From positions 1-50,182 of the forward strand of contig WQRV01000002.1 in NCBI GenBank assembly GCA_009786575.1: a stretch of 50,182 bases of DNA. Reading direction: 5' to 3'. The position numbers and the translations under genes are program-made. The DNA comes from Chitinispirillia bacterium (GTDB taxonomy: Bacteria; Fibrobacterota; Chitinivibrionia; Chitinivibrionales; Chitinispirillaceae). The notes under the pieces were generated by a model. That model had not been told where the DNA came from. It did no database searches and was given only the letters and a program-made list of their open reading frames with translations. Positions 28,096 through 37,604 of the stretch are shown here, one piece after another (within the stretch, counting starts at the first letter, position 1; each line of letters opens with the position of its first letter).

Positions 28096-28705
28096 CGTTA
28101 GTCCTTTCTAATAATAAAAACTTTTTGAAGAGGGAAAGCGTCGCGGTGACGGGCAGGCCCATCACGTTGTAGTAGCACCCCTCGATCCTGTCTATAAAAG
28201 TCATGGCTCCGCCCTGCACGGCATAAGCCCCCGCCTTGTCCTCGTACTCCGGGAAGGAGAGATAGTGCAGGATCTCCTCCTCCTCCAGAGGCCTGAAAAA
28301 TACTTCCGTACAGGCCGCAGCCGATTCGCGGAAGGAGGCCGAATTGCACAGCAAGGCCGTCGCTGTGATTACCGTGTGGCTCCTGCCGGAGAGCGTCCGC
28401 AGCATCCGCGCCGCGTCGTCCCTGTCGGCTGCCTTGCCAAAAATCTCTTTTCCCCCCACGACGACCGTCGTATCAGCGCCCAAAACCAAGGCTTCGGGAT
28501 GGCTTTTTGATGCTGATTCGGCCTTTGCGCTCGCTAACCGGCACAGTGAGTGTTCAAGATCGTCCCTGTCCAAATACGCGTCTTCATCCTCGACTCCCGA
28601 CTTCGCAAGCTCAAACTCGACCCCCATCATCCTCAATATCTGGCTGCGCCGGGGCGAGCCGGAGGCCAGGATTATGGGACGGTTTATGTCGCGCAACAGT
28701 AGCAT
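28088..28705 (-). CDS. maf: Maf-family nucleoside triphosphate pyrophosphatase
   Basis: IILASGSPRRSQILRMMGVEFEL; LVLGADTTVVV; DKAGAYAVQGGAMTFIDRIEGCYYNVMGLPV. Confidence 0.96.
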   Translation of the reverse strand: MLLLRDINRPIILASGSPRRSQILRMMGVEFELAKSGVEDEDAYLDRDDLEHSLCRLASAKAESASKSHPEALVLGADTTVVVGGKEIFGKAADRDDAARMLRTLSGRSHTVITATALLCNSASFRESAAACTEVFFRPLEEEEILHYLSFPEYEDKAGAYAVQGGAMTFIDRIEGCYYNVMGLPVTATLSLFKKFLLLERTNDG

Positions 28706-28738
28706 GAATATTGAATATAATAAACGGCAGCGAGAAAA

Positions 28739-30169
28739 TCAACAAATATTATGTAATTGTGTTTCTATTTGCGTAATTACCGTCCGCAGCCCGGTATCGC
28801 CCCCGCCGGCCAAATCGTCTTCTATTTTGTTGGCCGAGTGGATTACAGTCGAATGCGTGCGGCCGCCAAACGCTTCCCCTATGGTGATTGTGGACTGTTT
28901 TGTCCACTTTTTGCAAAGGTACATGGCTATGGAACGGGGGAGTGCGGCCTCTTTTTTCCTGGTTTTGGCCGATAGCTGGGCAGCGTCCACGCCGAAGGCC
29001 CCGGCTGTCAGACGCATTATAAGCTTTATGGATACGCGCTCCGGGCTGTCTGCGGCAGCCTCATCGCAGAGCTTGGAGACAGCTTCCTCCGCGCCGATCC
29101 CGATACCGTTGTGCGCTATCAGCTTGTTGAGCATCCCCTCCAACTCCCTGACGCTCCGCTTCGCGTGCCCGGCGATGCGCCTGGCGGACTCCTCGGTCAG
29201 CGTCTGCCCCGCCGCCTCTGCCTTCTTTTGCAGGATCGCCATACGGGTGGCGAGGTCGGGCGGGCGGATGTCTACGCTTAGGCCCCCCTTTAGGCGGTTT
29301 ATGATGTGCTCCTTCATGTCGGGCAACTCCTCCGGCCTGCGGTCGCACGAGAGCACAATCTGCTTCTTCTTGAGCAAAAGATGGTTGAATATCTGGAGGA
29401 ATTGCTCCTGTATCCCCGATTTTTTGCTGAAAAACTGGATGTCGTCGATCAGCAGCAGGTCTACGTCCTTGAACTTTTCGTGGAACGAGATGGACTTCTT
29501 TTCGCTCAGAAAAGCGTGGAATTCCCGCAAAAACTCCTCGCTCATCATGTACATTACGTTCCGTGCGGCACCCGCTTCGTATGCGGCGTTGCCGATCGCG
29601 TGGAGCAGGTGGGTCTTGCCCAGGCCCGGGCCGCCGTATACGACGAGCGGGTAGTAACCGGTTATGCCCGGCGTCTGCGCAACCGCCTGCGCGGCACCGC
29701 AGGCCATGCGGTTGCTCTCGCCCACAACGAACGAGCCGAAAGTGAAATCCGGGTGGAAAAGCCCGCTTTTCATAGCGGGCGGCAGGACAGTGCGCTTATC
29801 CGGCTTGACGGTCGCTGCTGCCGGACGGATGGCCTCCTCCGCCGCGGCGATGCGGGGGCCGGCGTCTGCTGCCGGCGCTTCTTCGGGGTACTTCCACACC
29901 TTGTCAACGACAAATTTGATATGCGTGTAGTCTATGCCGCACTCCCTGAGCGCTTCCCCGATAATGGCGGTGTGGTTCGCCGCCATTATGTCGGCCTTAA
30001 AGCGGTCGGGGACCAAAATGCGCGCCGTACCCGAATCGCTAAGCTCAAATCCCGTGCGGCGGAACCAGGTTTCAAAGCTGTCGGGGCCTATTTTTTCCCT
30101 TATGTAGCATTGGCACGCCTCCCAAGGCGAAGCAGCTGAATATTCGGAAGATAAAGCACTTGTGAACAT
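28739..30169 (-). CDS. dnaA: Chromosomal replication initiator protein DnaA
   Basis: FTFGSFVVGESNRMACGAAQAVA; GGPGLGKTHLLHAIGN; LLIDDIQFFSKK; FGGRTHSTVIHSANKI. Confidence 0.98.
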   Translation of the reverse strand: MFTSALSSEYSAASPWEACQCYIREKIGPDSFETWFRRTGFELSDSGTARILVPDRFKADIMAANHTAIIGEALRECGIDYTHIKFVVDKVWKYPEEAPAADAGPRIAAAEEAIRPAAATVKPDKRTVLPPAMKSGLFHPDFTFGSFVVGESNRMACGAAQAVAQTPGITGYYPLVVYGGPGLGKTHLLHAIGNAAYEAGAARNVMYMMSEEFLREFHAFLSEKKSISFHEKFKDVDLLLIDDIQFFSKKSGIQEQFLQIFNHLLLKKKQIVLSCDRRPEELPDMKEHIINRLKGGLSVDIRPPDLATRMAILQKKAEAAGQTLTEESARRIAGHAKRSVRELEGMLNKLIAHNGIGIGAEEAVSKLCDEAAADSPERVSIKLIMRLTAGAFGVDAAQLSAKTRKKEAALPRSIAMYLCKKWTKQSTITIGEAFGGRTHSTVIHSANKIEDDLAGGGDTGLRTVITQIETQLHNIC

Positions 30170-30170
30170 A

Positions 30171-30383
30171 TTATCAACATTTTCCTTGATTAACTATATC
30201 GGTATAACAAAGCGCCAAGTTTAAAGATACCATGCCGCCTCCCTCAGTTATATAGCACATTGTAACATATTGATTTTAAAAGATATTTACAGCATGACTT
30301 AAAGCATCCCTTTAACATCAAAGGGAGTTTTCAACCACTTGTAAACAGCCTATCCACCGGTTATCAACAAAAAGTTATCCACA
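30171..30383. promoter_or_regulatory. Cluster of DnaA-box-like sequences, candidate oriC or dnaA autoregulatory region
   Basis: TTATCAACA (30171-30179, 30361-30369), TTATCCACA (30375-30383), weaker TTGTAAACA and CTATCCACC near 30339-30358. Confidence 0.65.
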
Positions 30384-30682
30384 TTTTCATGTGGCATCCG
30401 TCACCCTATAAATATAGATTTTCCAGGACGCGAAACCTAAAAAAATTAAAATTTTTTTGCGGAAGAGCCCCCGAACCGCGAAATTAACGAGAAATACGGG
30501 GGGGGCGATTCGGCGGATTTCCGGGATGCTGCGGTTATGGGCCGGATAAAGCCAAAATACCTTGAGATTATGTTTTTGGCGGTGCGCACAATAGCCGCCG
30601 AAAAGCGGATTTCGCAAATATTACGCTTGGATGATGTGGTTCCCGGCGCCGGGAGTATTAAATTTGCCGGGAACGGCATGTA

Positions 30683-30703
30683 GGGCGGGTTTTAAACCCG
30701 CCC
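30683..30703. repeat. Palindrome GGGCGGGTTT-t-AAACCCGCCC just downstream of pdxJ
   Basis: Perfect 10-bp arms; no T-tract on the minus-strand side; trailing CGCCCCTG. Confidence 0.75.
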
Positions 30704-30710
30704 CTGTTCC

Positions 30711-31421
30711 TCATATAAGGGATACCATATCCTTGACCGCGGCGTTCATCCCCACCATGGTGGCGCGGGAGATGATTGAGTGTCCGATGTTCAGTTCCTC
30801 CATATTATCAATGTAAGCCACGGGGGTTACGTTCAGATAGTTCAGGCCGTGGCCGGCGTTGATTTTCAGGCCAAGTTTGTAGGCGGCCATCGCGGCGCCC
30901 TTTAACGTCGCCAGCTCGTCCATGGCCGCCTGGTCGTTGGCGGCGTTGGCATAGGTGCCGGTGTGCAGCTCTACGTGGGTTGCCCCCACCTTGGCGCAGG
31001 AGCGGATCTCGTTGATGTCGGGGTTGACGAAGAGGCTGATTAAGATGTGGTTCTCGCGCAGCGTGACTATGGTGTTGGCCAGGTCCCGCTCCTTCTCCCT
31101 CACGGGGTACCCGCCTTCGGTTGTCTTCTCCTCGCGCTTTTCGGGGACGATCGTCACCATGTAGGGGCGGACGTCCAGCGCTATTTTTACCATCTCGGCG
31201 GTGGGCGCCATCTCTAAGTTGAGGTGCGTCGATACCGTTTGCGCCAGGATGTAGACGTCGCGGTCCTGGATGTGGCGCCGGTCTTCGCGAAGGTGCGCCG
31301 TTATGCCGTGAGCGCCGGCAAGCTCGGCGAGCACCGCCGCGTGGACAGGATCAGGCTCGCGGCCCCCGCGGGCCTGGCGAATCGTAGCGATATGGTCGAT
31401 ATTTACACCTAATGCTGCCAT
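30711..31421 (-). CDS. pdxJ: Pyridoxine 5'-phosphate synthase
   Basis: [56 protein letters not shown]. Confidence 0.98.
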   Translation of the reverse strand: MAALGVNIDHIATIRQARGGREPDPVHAAVLAELAGAHGITAHLREDRRHIQDRDVYILAQTVSTHLNLEMAPTAEMVKIALDVRPYMVTIVPEKREEKTTEGGYPVREKERDLANTIVTLRENHILISLFVNPDINEIRSCAKVGATHVELHTGTYANAANDQAAMDELATLKGAAMAAYKLGLKINAGHGLNYLNVTPVAYIDNMEELNIGHSIISRATMVGMNAAVKDMVSLI

Positions 31422-31446
31422 CTTAACGCAATCTCCTTATAATAGT

Positions 31447-31515
31447 AGTTTGGAGTTTGGAGCGTAAAGTGTGAAGTTGCTTTTGACGCCAGCCCCACAC
31501 TGTAGACTCCAAACT
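31447..31515. repeat. Second copy of the AGTTTGGAGT inverted-repeat family
   Basis: AGTTTGGAGTTTGGAGCG...GTGTG versus CACACTGTAGACTCCAAACT; related to 15114-15192. Confidence 0.7.
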
Positions 31516-32415
31516 CTACGAAATCCTTACGCGGATGTACTCCGCCAGATCCTTCAAAATCTTGCCCTTGTTTCCCAAAAACTCAATATCAGCCCACGCT
31601 TTAGCGATGAGCTCCTGCGCGTAACTCTTTGACTTCTCTATACCTACAACAGACGGCCAGGTAGCCTTGCCCTTCTCAAGGTCGCTTCCTGCGTCTTTCC
31701 CCAAGGTCTCCGTAGTGCTCACCTCGTCCAGGATGTCATCCACGACCTGAAAGGCCAGCCCGACGTTATTCCCGTACGACGACAAATTCTTCAGAACATC
31801 CCCGGCTGCGCCGGCCAAAAGCGCACCCGACCTTATCGACGCCCGGATCAGAGCCGCCGTCTTGTTCATGTGGATGTACTCGACCGTCGCCCGGTCAACC
31901 TTCTGTCCCTCAGACTCGATATCCACAACCTGGCCGCCGATCATCCCGCCCGTCCCCAGAGCGGTGGCTATTTCGGAAATCACATCAATCCGCCCCACAG
32001 AGGCCAGCACCTCAAAAGCCAGAATGCAGAGCGCGTCGCCGCCCAAAACCGCCAGCGCCTCGTTGAATGCCTTGTGCGCCGTGGGCTTCCCGCGCCGGAA
32101 ATCGTCGTCGTCCATGCACGGCAGGTCGTCGTGTATCAGCGAAAAAGTGTGCAACATCTCCACCGCCGCGGCTACCTTCAGCGCCTTGTCGTCCCCGAAT
32201 TTGCCCCCGCAGGCCTCGTAAGCCGCCATCACCATGCAGGGCCGCACCCGCTTGCCCCCGGCAAAACTGGAGTAGCGCATCAGCTTGTGTATGGACGGCG
32301 GGTAGACCGCCTCCGCCGGCAGCACCCGCTCCAGCGTGTCGTTCGTCGCGTCGCTGACCCGCTTCACGTACTCCATCAGCTCGCCCAATTCACTCATTTC
32401 AACCATTTCACCCAT
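31516..32415 (-). CDS. ispA: Polyprenyl (farnesyl/geranyl) diphosphate synthase
   Basis: LIHDDLPCMDDDDFRRGKPTAHKAF; FQVVDDILDEVSTTETLGKDAGSDLEKGKATWPS. Confidence 0.94.
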   Translation of the reverse strand: MGEMVEMSELGELMEYVKRVSDATNDTLERVLPAEAVYPPSIHKLMRYSSFAGGKRVRPCMVMAAYEACGGKFGDDKALKVAAAVEMLHTFSLIHDDLPCMDDDDFRRGKPTAHKAFNEALAVLGGDALCILAFEVLASVGRIDVISEIATALGTGGMIGGQVVDIESEGQKVDRATVEYIHMNKTAALIRASIRSGALLAGAAGDVLKNLSSYGNNVGLAFQVVDDILDEVSTTETLGKDAGSDLEKGKATWPSVVGIEKSKSYAQELIAKAWADIEFLGNKGKILKDLAEYIRVRIS

Positions 32416-32722
32416 TTCTGTCGTTCTCCCCGCCGGTAAATGTTTCGAGGCTGTCGCCCAGAATTTTGGTTATAAAATCGCCATCCTCGCCTTCGACCAG
32501 TTCCAAAAGCTTCCCCCGCGCGTTGCGCAGGCTGGCGTCGCAGAAACGGAGCAGGCGCACGCCGTCCTCAAAACGGAGCAGCATCTCCTCAAGCGAGAGG
32601 TCGTCGCACTCAAGCTGCCTGGCAATCCCCTCAATCTCCGTGAGCGCGCCCTCGAAAGTGGGGGAGTCTGCCGAATCAAGGCCGGGTTTCTTTTTTGCGG
32701 TCGCCATAACATAAATATACAT
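32408..32722 (-). CDS. xseB: Exodeoxyribonuclease VII small subunit
   Basis: TFEGALTEIEGIARQLECDDLSLEEMLLRFEDGVRLLRFCDASLRNARGKLLELVE; adjacent to ispA. Confidence 0.9.
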   Translation of the reverse strand: MYIYVMATAKKKPGLDSADSPTFEGALTEIEGIARQLECDDLSLEEMLLRFEDGVRLLRFCDASLRNARGKLLELVEGEDGDFITKILGDSLETFTGGENDRNG

Positions 32723-32808
32723 TGTGGGATTGGAGGGTGGTAAGATTTGGTGGGATTTTTTTGCTTACGGACTATTTTCCGCACGGGTGGCCCGGGGACT
32801 TTTGAAAC

Positions 32809-32832
32809 GGGGAGGCCGCGCCGGGCCTCCCC
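32809..32832 (-). terminator. GC-rich hairpin downstream of the CsgG-like gene
   Basis: GGGGAGGCC-gcgccg-GGCCTCCCC, 9-bp arms; weak T-tract. Confidence 0.45.
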
Positions 32833-32856
32833 GCAAGAAATCAAATCACATTGCTG

Positions 32857-34206
32857 CTACATCTCCCAGTTGTTGCCGGTATCGCTCTGGAACAGCGGGA
32901 CACCTCTTTCAACGTCCAACACCCTCATCTGCAAGCGGCGCATGCTTCCGGTGCCGGATACGGCAAGTATAATTATAGTGTTGGCGCCCGCTTGACGGCC
33001 GGCATTCAGAATGTCGTCGTCGCTTACGCTCCCGGAGAACTGCTGCATCAGTTCACTCTCAATCAGCTTGATGTTCTCGCGGTCAACGGTGGTTATGCCG
33101 TTCTGTATGAATGACGACGTCATGTTGTCAGCCACGGAACTTACCAGCTCACGTTCATTGTTAGAGTTGTTTAAGATCCACACCCGCGCGCCGTCCGGCA
33201 GATGGCTTATAGCCTCGCTTACAGCGTGGGCGGAGGCCTTCTCAATGGGCCTTACTGCTTCCTTGTGTACGGTTTTCACAGTTTCCTTGTCAGCTACTAT
33301 CTGCCTTAACTCGGCAATCCTTGCAGAGGCCGCAGGGTTCCCGGTTTCCGCCTCGGCCTTCTCCAAAGACGCTATCGCCCCGGGAATATCGCCAACCGCT
33401 TCCTGCATCGTAGCCAAGTTCATTAATGCCGCGAAAGAGTTGTGCTGCTCAGAGAGCTGCTGGTATGAGGTGAGGGCGGCCCGGTAGTTCCTCAGTTCCA
33501 CCTGTTTCGCAGCGGTTTTCATGCTCTCCTGAAAAACTTTGTCTTTATTGGACTTATCGGCCATAATCTGGCGATCTACCCTAACCTTGTGCGGAGCTAC
33601 ATCCGATACGAGGGACCGCAGTACGTTACAATTCCTCAGCATCTGGGAAACCGCCGGCAGGCCGGAAGAGGAGGAACTGGTCGCCCTTTGGCTTCCGTTT
33701 CTTGTGGCGGTACCGACTAAACTCCCGTCGCGCGTACGATGGAGGGTGTAGCTTATTTCGAGCGAGACATCCCGGGTATAGGAGGTGTAAGTTATCAAAT
33801 TTCCATCTTTGTCCCTGGATTGTGAGGTATGCACCTTATCGTCTGCCGTAATATTCATAATTTTGCCGGTGAGTATTGCGTCTACGTGGTTTGCCAGGCT
33901 CTCCCCGCTCCGCTCCAGCCTGTCCACCTCGTCTGAAGACACAATAGTGAAGTGGCCAGTTCCCTGTATCATCGTTATCGACTGCTGCGTCAGGTGGTTC
34001 GCGATATCCCCGCCGCCAGGCCGGCTGTTCTCAAATTGCATGACCGCTATGCGCTTCATGCCGCCGGTATTCCATACCGGCGGACGGTCCACCATCATCG
34101 ATATTTTGGGGGGCATACAGCCGCAGAATGCAAGCAAGACGGCCAGCATTCCGAAGATCATTACTTTGCGTGTGGTCAAATTTCCACAATTTCTCCAAAA
34201 ACTCAC
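32857..34206 (-). CDS. CsgG-family-like lipoprotein
   Basis: Lipobox-like AFCGC; KRIAVMQFENSRPGGGDIANHLTQQSITMIQGTGHFTIVSSDEVDRL; second FV...E region near the C-terminus. Confidence 0.75.
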   Translation of the reverse strand: MSFWRNCGNLTTRKVMIFGMLAVLLAFCGCMPPKISMMVDRPPVWNTGGMKRIAVMQFENSRPGGGDIANHLTQQSITMIQGTGHFTIVSSDEVDRLERSGESLANHVDAILTGKIMNITADDKVHTSQSRDKDGNLITYTSYTRDVSLEISYTLHRTRDGSLVGTATRNGSQRATSSSSSGLPAVSQMLRNCNVLRSLVSDVAPHKVRVDRQIMADKSNKDKVFQESMKTAAKQVELRNYRAALTSYQQLSEQHNSFAALMNLATMQEAVGDIPGAIASLEKAEAETGNPAASARIAELRQIVADKETVKTVHKEAVRPIEKASAHAVSEAISHLPDGARVWILNNSNNERELVSSVADNMTSSFIQNGITTVDRENIKLIESELMQQFSGSVSDDDILNAGRQAGANTIIILAVSGTGSMRRLQMRVLDVERGVPLFQSDTGNNWEM

Positions 34207-34388
34207 AAAAACCTCCTTTTGAATATTTATAAAATTAAAGTAAAATATAGTAATCGGGCAGTAGTCATGAAGACTAAATGCGTATTACACAGGCCGTTTT
34301 CCACCAATAATATATGTTATGGCTACCCGCCCACGCAATATTTTTTTTATTTATTGGCCGGTGCGCCCTGGCGCGGCAAACCGCAGCC

Positions 34389-36992
34389 TTACGTGCCGTT
34401 TTCCCCGCCGTATACCGCTGGCCTGGCCGGGGCAGGGATGCCTGGCGGCGTAAGGTGTGCCGGCATGGGCAGCGCCTTCCCGAGGCCGGGGAGCATGCCG
34501 CTTTGGGTTATCCAGCGGTTGATGTTTGTGAAGCGTCCGCCTATCGTACCGTCATGCGCGATTTCGGCGGCTGTGATGTCTGCGCCGTCGGCGGCCGATG
34601 CACCTTTGTGCGCCCATCTCCTGCTGCTGCCGTCTTTGTCGAGTATGCCGGAGTAGGCGGCGTTGTTTGTGAGCGTCCCGGCGCCGGAGCCTGCTACGCG
34701 CCCGGTGTTGACGCCCGCGCCTTTTACTTCCGGATTCATTGCGGCGCAGTTGTTCACTCCGCCGGTTGTGTCGACCCAGCCTGCCACCCCGCCGGCCGAA
34801 TTGCCGCCGGTGACCGTGCCGCTTGCATAGCTGGCGGAGAGGGCGCTGTTCTCATGGATTTTTCCCGTTACCCCGCCTACAAGGTCATCGGTCCCAATAA
34901 CGGCGCCGGAGGAGTAGCTGGCGGTGACGCTGCTGTTGTCGCCGATAGTCCCGGTTACCCCGCCCACGGTGCCGCGCCCGCTGACAGCGCTGGTGGAGTA
35001 GCAGTTGGCCATTCTGCTGTTGACGATAACCTGCCCCGCGACCCCGCCGGCCTCGTTGCCGCCGTTGACTGTGCCGGTGGAATAGCTGCCGGTTATGGAA
35101 CTGTTGTCGTGAACGCTTCCGGCCACCCCGCCAACGCCGTGGAGGCCGCTGACCGCGCCGGTGAAGTAACATGCGGAGATGGCGGTCTTTTTGGTTACGC
35201 CCCCGGCCACGCCGCCGACCGCCGCGTTGCCGCTTACTGTAGCAGACGAGTAGCTGCCGGCCACGCTGCCGTTGGCGATGCCGCCGGCTAAGCCGCCCAC
35301 CATATCGATGCCGCTGACCTTGCCTTTAGACCAGATATTGGTTATGCTCCCGTTGCTGATGATCCCCGCCAGCGCGCCTGTGCGGCCGTGCCCCTGAATG
35401 TTCACGCCGTCAAGCCCGAGGTTTTGTATTTTCCCTCCGTCAATACGGCCAAAAAGCCCCTGGCGGTCAGTATCGGGGCGGGTGACGGTAAGGCCGCTTA
35501 TAACGTAATTGTCGCCGTTGAATGTTCCTGAAAACACGCTGTTGGAGTCTAACGAGTGGTTCCCGACAGGTACCCAATTAGTATATTGGGATAGATCAAT
35601 GTCGGCGGCAAGGGTGATAGTCTTGCCGGCAAAGGTATCCCGGTGCGGTTTTTTCTTCAGGGTTCCGTTTACTATGCGCGCCAGCCCCTCCAGCTCTTCG
35701 GAGGTGGAGATGGTAAACTCGTTTGCCTCCGGGTTACCGGTATACCACTTTGTACCTGTATCTTCTTCACCAGACATTCCTCGCACGGCAAAGAACACGA
35801 TGGCAGCGATAACGCAGGCCGCAATTGCACCGGTTACTATTTTTGCATTGATTGACGACAGCGTGAGGAAAGGGGCCGGCCGCGGTTGCGGCGTGTTCGT
35901 TTTTTGCTGCGGCGGGGGAGTGAGAGCCGCTGATGCGGCTTCTGTTGCCGTTTTCAACTTTTCCGCCGCAGCGTTCGCGGTGCGCGACATGGGTTCGCTG
36001 AGCTGTATTGCCGTCTCGTAATTCTCGATAGCTTTACCATAGACATTTTTTTTATCATAAGCGATGCCGCGGGCAATATAAAGTTTCGCGTCTTCCGGAT
36101 TGATTTCTATCGCTGCGTTGAAATCTACAATCGCTGTATCGAACTCTTTTTTCCGCCCGTACGCTACGCCGCGCAAGTAGTAGAGCGCGGCGTTATCGGG
36201 GGCGACCTCAAGCGCCTCGTTAAAGGCAAGTATCGCGCTGTCGGGATCGTCTCCCTTGATATATGCTTTGCCGTGCTGCAGATGCGAATTGATGTCGGAT
36301 GCCGTGCCGCTTTGTATATGGTACTCAAGAATATTTTTCTTTTCTTTCCCCTTTACTACGTCAAGCGGGGTTTTGTTAAGATCGCATTTCGCGTTGATAT
36401 TGGCACCCTGAGAAATAAGGTACTCCAAAACCTCCGGGTTGGGGTTGCTCACGGCGGCGTGGTGCAGCGGCGTCCAGCCGTCGCTGTCGGCCTCATTAAC
36501 GTTTGCGCCGATCCCCTCGACTAAAAGCGTTAAGTCGTCGATAGTGCCGTTTTTCGCGGCTTCAAAGATATTTATGTAACCGCCAATGGATTCCCAGGGG
36601 TCGGCTGTATCAGGTTGTACCGCTGCGGGCGGGGGTACGGTTGCCTTCGCGCCAAAAACACATCTGATGCGTGTGGGCTCTTCTACTTTCCAATTTCCGC
36701 TCGGCAGCCGCCTCACCTTTCCTTTTTCCGTCGTTTTGATCTCTTTTATACAGTCCGCTTTTCTTTTGGGCGGATTTTCGATAGCGCAGGCCGCCGGCTT
36801 TATAAATTTGTCTATATCTTCCACCCATACCATAGCTTCTTTGGCGAGTTCAAAAGCAGCTTCATCCTGATTATCATTCAGATAGGCGAATTCATAGTAG
36901 GAAATGCCCTCTTCGTACTCTTCGGAATACTTGGTGCCGTTAAAAACGCCGTCGGCGCTCGGTACGGAAAGGTAAAAATGGTCAAATTCCAT
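34389..36992 (-). CDS. Ankyrin-TPR-transmembrane-GLUG repeat protein
   Basis: Ankyrin DGWTPLHHAAVSNPNPEVLEYLISQGANINAK; TPR ALYYLRGVAYGRKKEFDTAIVDFNAAIEINPEDAKLYIARGIAYDKK; TM IVTGAIAACVIAAIVFFAV; repeated GGVAG...SYS.GTVSG GLUG-type units. Confidence 0.85.
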   Translation of the reverse strand: MEFDHFYLSVPSADGVFNGTKYSEEYEEGISYYEFAYLNDNQDEAAFELAKEAMVWVEDIDKFIKPAACAIENPPKRKADCIKEIKTTEKGKVRRLPSGNWKVEEPTRIRCVFGAKATVPPPAAVQPDTADPWESIGGYINIFEAAKNGTIDDLTLLVEGIGANVNEADSDGWTPLHHAAVSNPNPEVLEYLISQGANINAKCDLNKTPLDVVKGKEKKNILEYHIQSGTASDINSHLQHGKAYIKGDDPDSAILAFNEALEVAPDNAALYYLRGVAYGRKKEFDTAIVDFNAAIEINPEDAKLYIARGIAYDKKNVYGKAIENYETAIQLSEPMSRTANAAAEKLKTATEAASAALTPPPQQKTNTPQPRPAPFLTLSSINAKIVTGAIAACVIAAIVFFAVRGMSGEEDTGTKWYTGNPEANEFTISTSEELEGLARIVNGTLKKKPHRDTFAGKTITLAADIDLSQYTNWVPVGNHSLDSNSVFSGTFNGDNYVISGLTVTRPDTDRQGLFGRIDGGKIQNLGLDGVNIQGHGRTGALAGIISNGSITNIWSKGKVSGIDMVGGLAGGIANGSVAGSYSSATVSGNAAVGGVAGGVTKKTAISACYFTGAVSGLHGVGGVAGSVHDNSSITGSYSTGTVNGGNEAGGVAGQVIVNSRMANCYSTSAVSGRGTVGGVTGTIGDNSSVTASYSSGAVIGTDDLVGGVTGKIHENSALSASYASGTVTGGNSAGGVAGWVDTTGGVNNCAAMNPEVKGAGVNTGRVAGSGAGTLTNNAAYSGILDKDGSSRRWAHKGASAADGADITAAEIAHDGTIGGRFTNINRWITQSGMLPGLGKALPMPAHLTPPGIPAPARPAVYGGENGT

Positions 36993-37025
36993 CTATCGGT
37001 TTCCCCTTTATCATGTCGTCAATAA

Positions 37026-37592
37026 TCAATAATAGTGTATTTTTATTTTTGTTGAGATGCGCCATTTATCGCCTTCTAAAACAGCCTTGCCCCGCTCAAC
37101 GGTCTCTATGCCGCGGCTGCTTTCGCCGCACAGGTTTAGCTGTTCGCAAAAACTCTCCAAAGCGTCGGGGTTGCTGGAAAACTTCCTCACAACGCTAAGC
37201 TTGTCTACTGCCGATACGTACGCCTCGCAGTCATTAATTTTTTCGAAGCAATAGAGCGAGATTCTGTCCAAAAAGTCAGGCGAGCCGCTCGATTTGAGAA
37301 AAACGCCGTCCGCCCCGTTGGCAAAGTAAAGACAGTCCTTCTTTTCCTCCGCGGTATTTTGCCGAGGCTGCTGCTGTTCGAAAATTCCGCTTGCGGAGGA
37401 TTGCGCGTGCGCGTCCTGAGCGGATGCCGGTATGGAATCACGGCGGTTATCGCTGTTGCCGCCGGTATTAAGCCCAAGAGCGGCCATTTTTGTCTCCAAA
37501 ACCGAAATCCTTTTCTCTAACGCCTGAAAATACGCTTTCGCATTGTTAAGCATTTTCAGAAAATCTCCGGCGCCGTTTGTTCCGTCAGCCAT
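37026..37592 (-). CDS. Hypothetical protein with short N-terminal coiled coil
   Basis: ALEKRISVLETKMAALG near the N-terminus; 12 bp from the downstream end of the actin-like gene. Confidence 0.6.
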   Translation of the reverse strand: MADGTNGAGDFLKMLNNAKAYFQALEKRISVLETKMAALGLNTGGNSDNRRDSIPASAQDAHAQSSASGIFEQQQPRQNTAEEKKDCLYFANGADGVFLKSSGSPDFLDRISLYCFEKINDCEAYVSAVDKLSVVRKFSSNPDALESFCEQLNLCGESSRGIETVERGKAVLEGDKWRISTKIKIHYY

Positions 37593-37604
37593 TTTTACAT
37601 TCTC

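Noticed and set aside
28344-29654. 436-aa plus-strand ORF
   Set aside because: Antisense to maf and dnaA, both unambiguous; composition is a high-GC antisense shadow with no recognisable motif
29306-30139. 277-aa plus-strand ORF
   Set aside because: Antisense to dnaA
30537-30682. Plus-strand mini-ORF MGRIKPKYLEIMFLAVRTIAAEKRISQILRLDDVVPGAGSIKFAGNGM
   Set aside because: No good SD or homology; lies in the putative origin/intergenic region and ends in a repeat
31870-32439. 189-aa plus-strand ORF
   Set aside because: Antisense to ispA; no motif support
34314-35291. 325-aa plus-strand ORF rich in Ala/Gly/Asp repeats
   Set aside because: Antisense readout of the GLUG repeats; repeat periodicity is inherited from the real minus-strand gene
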